Source: Trichoderma breve (taxonomy: Eukaryota > Ascomycota > Sordariomycetes > Hypocreales > Hypocreaceae). Taken from it: a stretch of 64,000 nt of DNA. This document shows positions 56,333-64,000 of this stretch, piece by piece (within the stretch, counting starts at the first letter, position 1; every line of letters starts with the position of its first letter). The stretch spans positions 186,001 to 250,000 of the forward strand of contig NC_079235.1 in NCBI RefSeq assembly GCF_028502605.1, given 5' to 3'. A program made the position numbers and the translations under genes. The notes beneath the pieces were generated by a model. That model ran no database searches. It was given only the letters and a program-made list of their open reading frames with translations, and was not told where the DNA came from.

Positions 56333-57274
56333 GCCTCTTGAGCTTTCAAATGACAGTGTTTAGAGTGCATAAGATGGAAACAGTTACTACATGATGAATG
56401 AATAACGATGTACAGCATTTAATCATCTGGATTCTTCTTTAGTGATGGATGCCTAGGAGCATGTAAATAGCGCGATGCGGAGTAGAACTGCTAAGGCTGA
56501 GCTGCTCAGCCCCGTCTGGATAATTGAGGTTGTTGTATACTTGAGATAGCTGCCCGGGAGCGGGAGTTTCGGAACTACATGGCTGTAAAATGAATTAATC
56601 TGATAATACGAGTGCCCAATATCGAGAATGGGGCGATGCACTTGATAAGGATGCATGTACTTCAAAGCTGGAATTGTGCACCGGTCATCTCGAACACATT
56701 GAAGCAAGTCATCATATTTGATAAACATCTGCGTATAAATACAGGTTGTATTGAGAGCCGTACCTCGCGAGTATATGGTGGCGGCATCTGGCACGATATC
56801 TTACACGGCCTCGGCAACTACCGCTACATGTTGCACTTAATTTCCAGCTTACAACAGGTCCTTGCATGTGCCAGCTGTAGATGTAGGAAATGATGGCGCA
56901 AAATTGCGACAGGCGAGCTCAATATCTGTAGGACATAATCACGTTGGAAAGAATAAGTGCCGCAGACCAATTTGTAAAGCTGTGGCTGGTACAGTGCTAA
57001 TATCCTCCCATCACCATGTCCACGGGTACTATTACTGTCTTATGGCGGTCACTGCTTCTGCCATACTGCGAGTCAGCTGATAAGATAATGTGGCACTTTA
57101 TCCAAAAACGGACGGAGCTCTTAGGACACAGTTCTGCTGTACCTGGGCTCTCCTGGATTTCAACCCTCTAGCACAGAGTTATCATGTATTTCGGGCGCTG
57201 CTGTACAAGTGTAAGTCAGAGTGGGCGTTACGATTTATTTGCAATTTATATTAGGTGAAACCTCCAGTACCACA
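56333..57274. other. Intergenic region with a possible small-protein exon
   Basis: 942 bases between divergent genes. A minus-strand frame at 56453-56794 ends in a hydrophobic tail (SSSALAVLLRIALFTCS) and contains CVRDDRC, like the last exon of a small secreted or anchored Cys-rich protein, and Cys-containing frames lie upstream on the same strand. I could not build a full model with a start and signal peptide, so no gene is called. Confidence 0.35.
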
Positions 57275-58919
57275 ATGGACGAAAGGCAACGGCGCATTTT
57301 TATAAACTATGACCCATCTGATCCCCGGCCAAACCGCACGCAGCGCCAAGCAGTGTCTGCGTACATTGGAAAACACTTTCGAAACCGTTCGGCTCCTGCA
57401 AGACGAGCACAGCAAACCCCCAACGGAAGCGGAAATAGGCTACTTCCGCAGTCACTAGTCCCCTCGGTAGAGGCACAGGGTCGGCTTGTCATCCGGGGGT
57501 CACAGTTTCTTCGTTCGAGTAATGAAGGCGACCGACACTCCTTAGAACATAATGCTGGGCCGGAGGCTCCCGAGTCCCCAGGCTCTAATATTGGAAATAG
57601 CATTATTTTACTTCGGCCGGTAATAGAATGTTTCGTTCCAGCCTATCCGACTGAGCATCGAGAAAAGGTCTTTGATGTTCTCGATTTCCGTACGCTTTAC
57701 CCTGTCTCAGATGTTGTCCCAAGGCTACATGTATATTCTACTACACCAGTTACTAAAAAGAAAATTGGCAGATATCCACTATCTTGCCGCTCGTTTGACG
57801 CATTGGGGTCCTGGTGCCAACCCATTCGTTCGCTGCTGGGTGCAAATGGTCTGTGGTGATATGGCGCTATTTGACTCAGTGGCCGCCTTCACACATGGCG
57901 TACGTATCACTACGCTGGAAGACAAAATCACACCTAGCACCACCATGTTGTGGCACAAGGCGCGAGCGCTGAAGGCACTGCAAGCCAAGATATTAACAGT
58001 GGCAGAAGACAAGGTCGCAACTTGGACAGCGAACGAGACAATCTTGGCAACTTTCTACTTGATGGAAGGAGCAGCGAGATTCGGTTATGAATCTGAATTT
58101 AAAGCTCATTGCATTGGGTTGCTTCGGATGATGCAGCTAAGGGGTCAGGTTGCGAGTGGTTGCTTGAAAGACCTCTATGTTATGCAGGCGGTTGGGCTGG
58201 TTGAGGGCACAGAAATGGCATCTAGTCTCAAGCATGACATTACTGAAGAAAGTCTTCAACTATCCAGCAATAACCAGGCTGATGGCACTTCTGTTACAGC
58301 GACGATGGCACTTCGATACCCTCAGCCAGTTATCCAGCTCGATCGGTCGTTAAAGTCCGCGATTGATACCTTACCAGAGGGCTTCCGCGACTTGGCTATC
58401 TCGGGGAATCTCAGCGCTGATTTTATCTTCCTTCTTGGAGAGCAGTCTCAACAGTACGACGACATTACTCAGTCTGCGGAACGCCAAACTAAGGGAATCA
58501 AGGGAGCTCGTATGTTGGCTAACCGGTCGCAGAGTGCGGTGGAACAACTGGCCTGTTTGGGCACAGTCGCATTCCTCACACGGCGCACGGCACAAATGCA
58601 GATGTTCCCTGAAGTAGCTCGTATCAACAGGCTGGCGATGCTGGCGAGCCAGATGCCATCTTTTAGCAAGGGAGGGACGTTGTGCTACCGTGAATTGAGG
58701 GTCTGGGCAACGCTTGTTGGTACCGAGATATCGATTACGGCTGGTGCAACTCTTAAGCAGCGTGCTCGTCAATTAATGATGGATTTAGTACTCCAGGAGA
58801 GGTGGATTGGTGGTTGGGTTGATGTTGAGAGGATAGTGAAGCGATATCTATGGGACGAGAAGTCTCTCGCTGCCTGGAAGAGACACTGGGCGAATTATCA
58901 GCATCTAAACCAGGTTTAA
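57275..58919 (+). CDS. Fungal-specific regulator-like protein without zinc cluster
   Basis: Third member of the zinc-cluster-less regulator family in this window. It starts MDERQRRIFINYDPSDPRPN, followed by the basic segment RQAVSAYIGKHFRNRSAPAR, which parallels the N-termini of the proteins at 26.6 and 36.2 kb. A first reading frame (57275 to about 57690) passes into a second one (ending 58919) by an intron whose borders are unclear. The splice that best keeps the sequence (gtacgc to cccaag, about 57689-57722) would be only 34 nt; a 74-nt alternative drops some residues. The second frame has the helical region WGPGANPFVRCWVQMVCGD, ANETILATFYLMEGAARFG and HCIGLLRMMQLRGQVASG, matching the HxxGLxxMVRLRGG motif. 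About 530 residues. DNA binding is not shown. Confidence 0.7.
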
Positions 58920-58975
58920 CATGCGTTAGAGTGCTTCTAAACAGGATCATAAGGAGTAATTTTTGTTGAGTTGTC

Positions 58976-59005
58976 ACGTGGATCTGTGTGACGTGGATCT
59001 GTGTG
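58976..59005. repeat. 15-base tandem repeat, two copies
   Basis: acgtggatctgtgtg occurs twice in direct succession (58976-58990 and 58991-59005) in the short space between two convergent genes. Probably a simple duplication. Confidence 0.8.
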
Positions 59006-59132
59006 ATCACTCTCCTGGGTTAAGCCTACTTTCTGTTTGCTGCTGTTTGCAGCTAGTTTTTCCCTCTTTCATAGATGATTAACACAGCAGAACACAGAGA
59101 GTTTTGCAACTTTCAGCTTGTTAAGTTTCTAT

Positions 59133-60443
59133 CTACAAGTCCAAGTCAACATAGCCGTACAAATTCATTGTTTGGGCATCCCCTGCCATCTGTTGAGCCC
59201 AGGTGCTCATCGCCCCGAGAAATGTTTGCACATTTTCTTCTCGGCTCATATCAATCGGATCTTGCCCTTTGCCCACTTGCCGAATCTGGCTGCCTGCAAT
59301 GATATTGGTCAAAGCGAAGTCATCTTGATCTACCTTTGGGTCAATGGCACCAGTTATGGCACCATTCAGCAAGTCTTTACTCAGACTAAATTCCTGTGCA
59401 ACCACCCGACCAAGGCCGACACCATCAACTGTTTTCAAAGCATCTAGCATCCCGCGGATGGTCCTGAACCCTCCGGTAACGTACATTTTTGTCTTGTGCA
59501 GTGCAGGCACAATCATAGCCGCAAACTCAAGGAAGAACGCTTCTCGTTTTCTTGTTGACTCGCGTTCGTGCTTGAAAGCCATTGCCTGGTATGTGCCGCC
59601 ACTGAGTTCAACAAAGTCAAAGGTTGCCTCTTCGAGCATGTGGCAGAGCTCTCTTGCTTCTTCCACTGTAAATCCACCTGACTGAAACTCCACACTGTTG
59701 ATTTTGATTCCCAAAATGAAGTCTGAGGGTGTACTTGCCCTAATAGCTTGGGCAATCTCCATGATGAGACGGGCGCGGTTCCTCAGGGTACCACCATATG
59801 CATCTGTCCGGAGGTTGGTCGTTCGCGAGAGAAACTGCGAAAGTAAGTACCCGTGAGCACCTTGCAGCTCAATACCGTCAAAGCCGGCTCGGTGTAGGTA
59901 CTGTGCTGCAAAGCTGAAACTGCGCACAATCTCGTTTATCTCTTCCTGAGAAGCAGGATGAGGTTTGGCAAACTCAAGTCCAAAAACTTTACCCTGGAGT
60001 TGAACATCACTGGCAGAGACGGGGTCAGGCTGGATTCTTCGTTCGACTTGTCGTCCTGGGTGTGTGACCTGCCCAGTAATAAGGCTACCATGTGCCCGTG
60101 CAACAGAAGCGAGCTTGACGAAGGCCTCAAAACGCGGTCCCTCGAATGGAGCATCCGTAGGAATGATGAGGTTGCCAGGTGCTTCAAGCTGGTCATATGC
60201 CAACATGATATTGCCAGTCAAGATATGCCCGAGGCCACCTTCTCCCCATCGCTGGTACACGTTGTGTATCTCTGTTGAGGGAATTCCCCGAGCCTCTTTC
60301 TTCTGAGGATCCCAGGAACTGAGCTTCTCGGTCATTGAGGCTTTCAAGAATCGATTAGATGCGATCCTCTGGCTGAACTCGAAGCGCAGCGGTTGTGCCA
60401 GTGGTGAAACATCTTCGCTAGCTGAAGGGAAGCGGGACGCCAT
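59133..60443 (-). CDS. NADH:flavin oxidoreductase, Old Yellow Enzyme-like
   Basis: Intronless FMN-dependent ene-reductase-like protein of 436 residues. Landmarks of the TIM barrel: LRFEFSQRIASNRFLKASMT near the start (FMN phosphate side), GLGHILTGNIML, SLITGQVTHPGRQ, the active-site block FDGIELQGAHGYLLSQFLS, then RTDAYGGTLRNRARL, FVELSGGTYQ, and MYVTGGFRT with VGLGRVV for phosphate binding. It belongs to the fungal group close to bacterial NADH:flavin oxidoreductases rather than to classical yeast OYE. Expected role: NAD(P)H-dependent reduction of alpha,beta-unsaturated carbonyls. Normal length and a good ATG. It is divergent from the NmrA-like gene with 815 bases between start codons, so the two may be co-regulated. 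Confidence 0.92.
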   Translation of the reverse strand: MASRFPSASEDVSPLAQPLRFEFSQRIASNRFLKASMTEKLSSWDPQKKEARGIPSTEIHNVYQRWGEGGLGHILTGNIMLAYDQLEAPGNLIIPTDAPFEGPRFEAFVKLASVARAHGSLITGQVTHPGRQVERRIQPDPVSASDVQLQGKVFGLEFAKPHPASQEEINEIVRSFSFAAQYLHRAGFDGIELQGAHGYLLSQFLSRTTNLRTDAYGGTLRNRARLIMEIAQAIRASTPSDFILGIKINSVEFQSGGFTVEEARELCHMLEEATFDFVELSGGTYQAMAFKHERESTRKREAFFLEFAAMIVPALHKTKMYVTGGFRTIRGMLDALKTVDGVGLGRVVAQEFSLSKDLLNGAITGAIDPKVDQDDFALTNIIAGSQIRQVGKGQDPIDMSREENVQTFLGAMSTWAQQMAGDAQTMNLYGYVDLDL

Positions 60444-61258
60444 TGTTGGTACTCTGGTGATTGGTATCTAGTAGATGGAAAGAGAAGTGATCTACAAGCA
60501 TGATTTTCGAATATAATTATGGGAGATTTGGGGACTTTATAATAAACAAAATTCCAACTAGACCTTGTATTTGGGCATTGTCTTCTGGTGTTCACCAGTC
60601 ACTAACACCCTCAAAATGATGCAGTACCTGTTACTAAGAGACCAGACCAACGATATTACAAATGTATAAGGTGGGGCACATGCTTCTTTCTCCGAACAGG
60701 ACTCCGCGGCCGATGACTCCACCTTCCTGAAGAGGAATTTACTTCTTCGATAGCCAAGCCTACATGACGCATGATGTATATACAGATTTCTGTCAGCAAC
60801 CACCTTTCGACATCAACTTTCGGGGCGATTTGAAGTTTCGAACCGCCAAGCTGACTCCTTGGCTTTGATTTCTGTGAGGAATGAGCTATTAACACACTAG
60901 CTTTCATACAGTCGCCCGAGTCGCCCGACTGCTTTGGAGATTTTCAAGACTTTGGCTTTGTTGTGATTTGTAAACAGAAAGCCTTTTATTATCCAATGTC
61001 CGGGATTCTCATCTGCCGACAGAATGTAGTGCCTCTTACCACAGGACACTATTGCTCTGATTCGTTATTTCGCTCCTGGGCTGCGAGATACCGAATTGCA
61101 CAGTTGCGTGGAGACTGCGTCAACTAGTATTTAAGGGCCGCAATGTCTGTCTCTGAACATCATTGACCTCAGGATCATCACTTTCTTGGCTGGTTTTCTG
61201 AACGGTTACAATATCACTCTGCCACTTTCTTTCAAACCTTGGTGCACCTGCTGACAAT
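60444..61258. promoter_or_regulatory. Divergent promoter, OYE and NmrA-like genes
   Basis: 815 bases between the two start codons. A TATA-like tatttaag lies near 61128 for the plus-strand gene. Small frames on the minus strand lack family features. No specific operator recognised. Confidence 0.45.
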
Positions 61259-62182
61259 ATGCCTTCACTACATATCGCTCTCGTCGGCGCTACGGGCAAC
61301 CTCGGCCCAGTGATCCTGCAAGCACTTCTTGCGGCCTCGCTCCAGACTACGGTCTTAACAAGAGTAGGGAGTGCTCACAAGGTCTCCGTACCAGCCGGAT
61401 CGGAAAGCCTATTAAAGGTTCAGGAGGTAGATTACAACTCGCACGACAACCTCGTCTCCGCACTCCAAACTGTCGACGTGGTTCTGTCAACTCTCGGCTT
61501 TGCAGACCTGTTTAGCACGCAGAAAAAGCTGATTGACGCTTCTCTGAAGGCGAAAGTCTCTCGTTTCATCCCTTCGGAGTTTGGAAATGATTCAGCAAAC
61601 CCTTTCGTCCGAAAGCTGCCGCTTTATGGGGACAAAATCAAGACCCAAGAGTACTTGGAGGAAAAGGCTGCTCAGAACCCAGGCTTTAGCTATACCATGT
61701 GTTATAACAACTCTTTCTTGGATTGGCAACTCCAAATCGGCTTTATGGTCAATCTAAAAGACCACAGTGCTACGCTATATGATGGTGGCGATGTTTTGTT
61801 CTCCGCGACTCGACTTTCAACCATTGGGAAGGCCGTGGTTGGTGTGATCCAAAATCTCGAAGCCACAAGAAATAAACATGTCTACTTCCACGATATCGCT
61901 ATCACCCAGAATCAGCTCATTGACATTGCAAAGCGCATCGACGGAAAAGAGTGGTCGACGAATGTTGTCTCGACTGCTGAGATTGAAGAAAAATCTTATG
62001 AAATGCTGAAAAGCAGCGACCCGAAGGAAGTCGGAAATTCAGCGCTCGGATTTATTGCCCGGGCCTGCTGGGGCGCAGGATATGGAGGTAATTTCAGTGA
62101 GAAACTTAGCAATAATCTGCTCGGGATTTCCGGAATGAGCATTGACGACCTTGAGAATTTGGTACGGGAAATTATTGGTTGA
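61259..62182 (+). CDS. NmrA/isoflavone-reductase-like oxidoreductase
   Basis: Intronless atypical short-chain dehydrogenase of 307 residues. The NADP motif IALVGATGNLGPVIL is at residues 6-20, with TRVGSA following at 34-39. VSRFIPSEFGND (100-111) and PLYGDKIKTQEYLEE with K126 are the markers of the isoflavone reductase/PCBER branch, where this lysine is the general base. The C-terminal half has the usual substrate-binding region of the family. Members reduce small aromatic compounds in plants and have diverse, often unknown roles in fungi, including redox sensing (NmrA-like). Cytosolic by the lack of signals. It shares a promoter region with the Old Yellow Enzyme gene. Confidence 0.9.
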   Translation: MPSLHIALVGATGNLGPVILQALLAASLQTTVLTRVGSAHKVSVPAGSESLLKVQEVDYNSHDNLVSALQTVDVVLSTLGFADLFSTQKKLIDASLKAKVSRFIPSEFGNDSANPFVRKLPLYGDKIKTQEYLEEKAAQNPGFSYTMCYNNSFLDWQLQIGFMVNLKDHSATLYDGGDVLFSATRLSTIGKAVVGVIQNLEATRNKHVYFHDIAITQNQLIDIAKRIDGKEWSTNVVSTAEIEEKSYEMLKSSDPKEVGNSALGFIARACWGAGYGGNFSEKLSNNLLGISGMSIDDLENLVREIIG

Positions 62183-64000
62183 GCTTAAAACAGACGTCAC
62201 ATTACCTTTTAGCGGTGTCGTGGGATTAATATGACTTTGTATTAGTCCTGGGGTGAGTGAAGGGTATTTGCAGAAACTGGCTGGCCACCTCCTGCGACAG
62301 CCACTATCGGACGATACTTCGTGTTCAAAGATGGCCCAATACTTCCGAGAATTGAGTTTCTTCCAATAGCTGCTCTGTAGAGTAGTTCAGGTATTCAATA
62401 TTATTATTCCAAGAAATGAGACCCTTTCCCTCGCACGACCAAGACTACTATGTCTCACTGATGCTAAAAAGCGTTTTTACGTCCTAGTAGAGGTTAAAAA
62501 CTTCCACGTCTAATTAAAGCCTAACAATTCCGCAAAAACTGTCCCTCGGCGGTTGACGTCTGTTGCTACTCAAGTGGCGATGGTATTTGTTCGGAGTCAG
62601 TTCAAATGAAAACAATCCGGGCAGTTTTACGTAGGCCTTCGCTGAGGGTACTGCGCACGGTATCAGCCACAGAGCGCCACAAAAATGGTTTGTGCGGAGA
62701 GAACATGGAAACTTTACATTAACAAATGGAACGGACACTCATTTCGGGCGCTGCTGTCTGGTACTTACGACATTAGCCGCTGGTGAGATCACATGTGCAG
62801 GAACAGGTACTAATGTGATCAAGACATAGCCACAGCAAATTAGCCCATCATTCTCGCTCATAAGAATCACTCTCCAAGGTGCATAATCACGATGTGTTGA
62901 CTACCCTACCGCCGTCTTTCTAATGTTCTGTTTAGGATCCTCGCGTTGTCGCATCTGCTCAAACAGCGGCGTGGGGAAACTTCATGTCTTCCAGCGGTTC
63001 GCTTTGCTTCGGGATGTACAGACTGCGTTGCAGACAAAGTGTGCACGGTTGCCGCACAGTTGCTGCAGGGTGAAAGCTGGGTGAGTAACGGCTCCATGGC
63101 ATGATGCCCGCGAGGTAGCATCCTGCGAAGAGCCATAGGTCCGTGTATGTAGAGAGTATCTGGGTGAATCATCCATGTGTGGCTCGCTTCGGCTGCATCT
63201 CAATTCAGCTCTCCTCAGCTTCTTGTCTGGTGTAGGCATTCTACGACGCCACGAAACTTCAGCCGCCTGCTGGGATTTATTATTCACGTACAGAGCAGCA
63301 ATTGTCCCGTCCCACATGACAACGAGTATGTAGTACTTCACCAGCCCTGGGAGGTCGAGACTCAGCAGAGGCGCAGAGCGGCATGCCGCGGGCAGTGTTA
63401 GTGTCTGGGCGCGAGGCTTAGCCAGATGATAGAACCATACGAGTGGCACAAACAATCAATGCTCTATTTCCACCAAATCCTCCCCTTGTTCAGATGCAGT
63501 TGATGCGGCTGAATGGCTGCACCCGCATGCTGGCCGTTGAATTGATTGAAATCTTTTGTCGGCCCTACTGGACAATATTTGCAACACTAGTTGTTCACTG
63601 CAGGCTGGACCTGAACCGACTTGAACCTTGGTGCCACTCTCGCCACTCTAAAAGGGCGCCTTGGGGCGCGTTGTGATCGTCGGGGATCATCCGTTGGGAG
63701 TGGGAAGCAGAACCACAGCAATGACAACAATGACGGAATACGTGGGGACGGGGAGAACTAAATGCTGAGGACGACGTTTGGCCTCTGGGGCTTACGAGTG
63801 ATGTACTTTACTGTGCAGTCCTTGCAAATTTGAGGCCTCGAATTGTCGAGTCAGTCGGGGAACTTTTACACAATTGGGTGTGTTTGCAGCCTCAATCGCG
63901 TTGGTACGTGCAACACCACCGTTAAAATGCACTGATCAGCCAAGGGCGCGTGTGGCGATGGAGTCGTAAAAAACCTCACTCAATACTACTAGCACAGACA
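62183..64000. other. Intergenic region to window end
   Basis: 1,818 bases with no convincing gene. The longest frame (62982-63455, minus) has no family motif, no ATG-led domain and no splice logic. A gene may begin beyond the window. Confidence 0.5.

Noticed and set aside
62982..63455. 157-codon minus-strand frame near the window end
   Set aside because: No recognisable motif, no plausible splice partners, and overlapped by equally long frames on the other strand.
1..64000. Search by eye for a tRNA, rRNA, CRISPR array or biosynthetic backbone gene
   Set aside because: GGTTCGA-like stretches (for example near 14180 and 52763) have no matching acceptor or anticodon arms; no repeat-spacer array; no PKS, NRPS or terpene synthase motifs.

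Overview
The window looks like nuclear DNA of a filamentous ascomycete. Most genes carry short spliceosomal introns (about 50-70 nt) with CTAAC-type branch sites. The gene content is typical of fungi: cytochrome P450s, Zn2Cys6 regulators, a HET-domain protein, DUF3431, an NmrA/isoflavone-reductase-like protein, an alcohol-oxidase-type GMC enzyme, and a GH18 chitinase carrying a fungal CBM1. The CBM1-bearing secreted chitinase makes a hypocrealean (Trichoderma-like) fungus my best guess, but that is inference from gene content. No rRNA, tRNA, CRISPR or intact transposon was recognised. Exon structures below were rebuilt by hand from reading frames, GT/GC-AG borders and family motifs. Most keep frame exactly; the exceptions are flagged.

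Layout. 0-5.5 kb: the 3' end of a P450, a thioesterase-like gene, a peroxisomal (SKL-ending) enoyl-CoA isomerase and an EHT1/YheT-type alpha/beta hydrolase. 6-16 kb (all minus strand): a Cys-rich membrane-anchored protein, an amidase, a DUF3431 protein, a complete P450 and a glycosyltransferase-like protein. 16.9-23.8 kb (minus): a large secreted GPI-type purple acid phosphatase, a 6PGDH/HIBADH-like reductase and a quinone-oxidoreductase-like enzyme. 25-36 kb: an intronless dehalogenase-like hydrolase, a zinc-cluster-less fungal regulator, a divergent MFS transporter/Zn2Cys6 regulator pair, a degenerate CK2-alpha-like kinase and a second zinc-cluster-less regulator. 36-41 kb: about 4.7 kb with no convincing gene. 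41-46 kb: alcohol oxidase and chitinase. 46-54 kb: a Zn2Cys6 regulator divergent from a short-chain dehydrogenase, a conserved fungal protein and a nitrilase-family hydrolase. 54-62 kb: a HET protein, a third zinc-cluster-less regulator, an Old Yellow Enzyme and an NmrA-like reductase. 62-64 kb: no gene seen.

How the genes may work together. No backbone synthase (PKS, NRPS or terpene) is present, so this is not an obvious secondary-metabolite cluster. It reads as an accessory region rich in small-molecule oxidation and hydrolysis plus regulators. Two divergent regulator/enzyme pairs are the clearest functional units: MFS with Zn2Cys6 at 28.6-33.2 kb, and Zn2Cys6 with SDR at 46.7-50.9 kb. The most notable observations are two matched CGG-N7-CCG sites in the MFS/regulator promoter, three CCG-N4-CGG sites upstream of the P450, and a CK2-alpha paralogue whose DWG metal-binding motif reads NWD. 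Others are three relatives of one zinc-cluster-less regulator family within 32 kb, a zinc cluster split over tiny exons, and two GC-AG introns.
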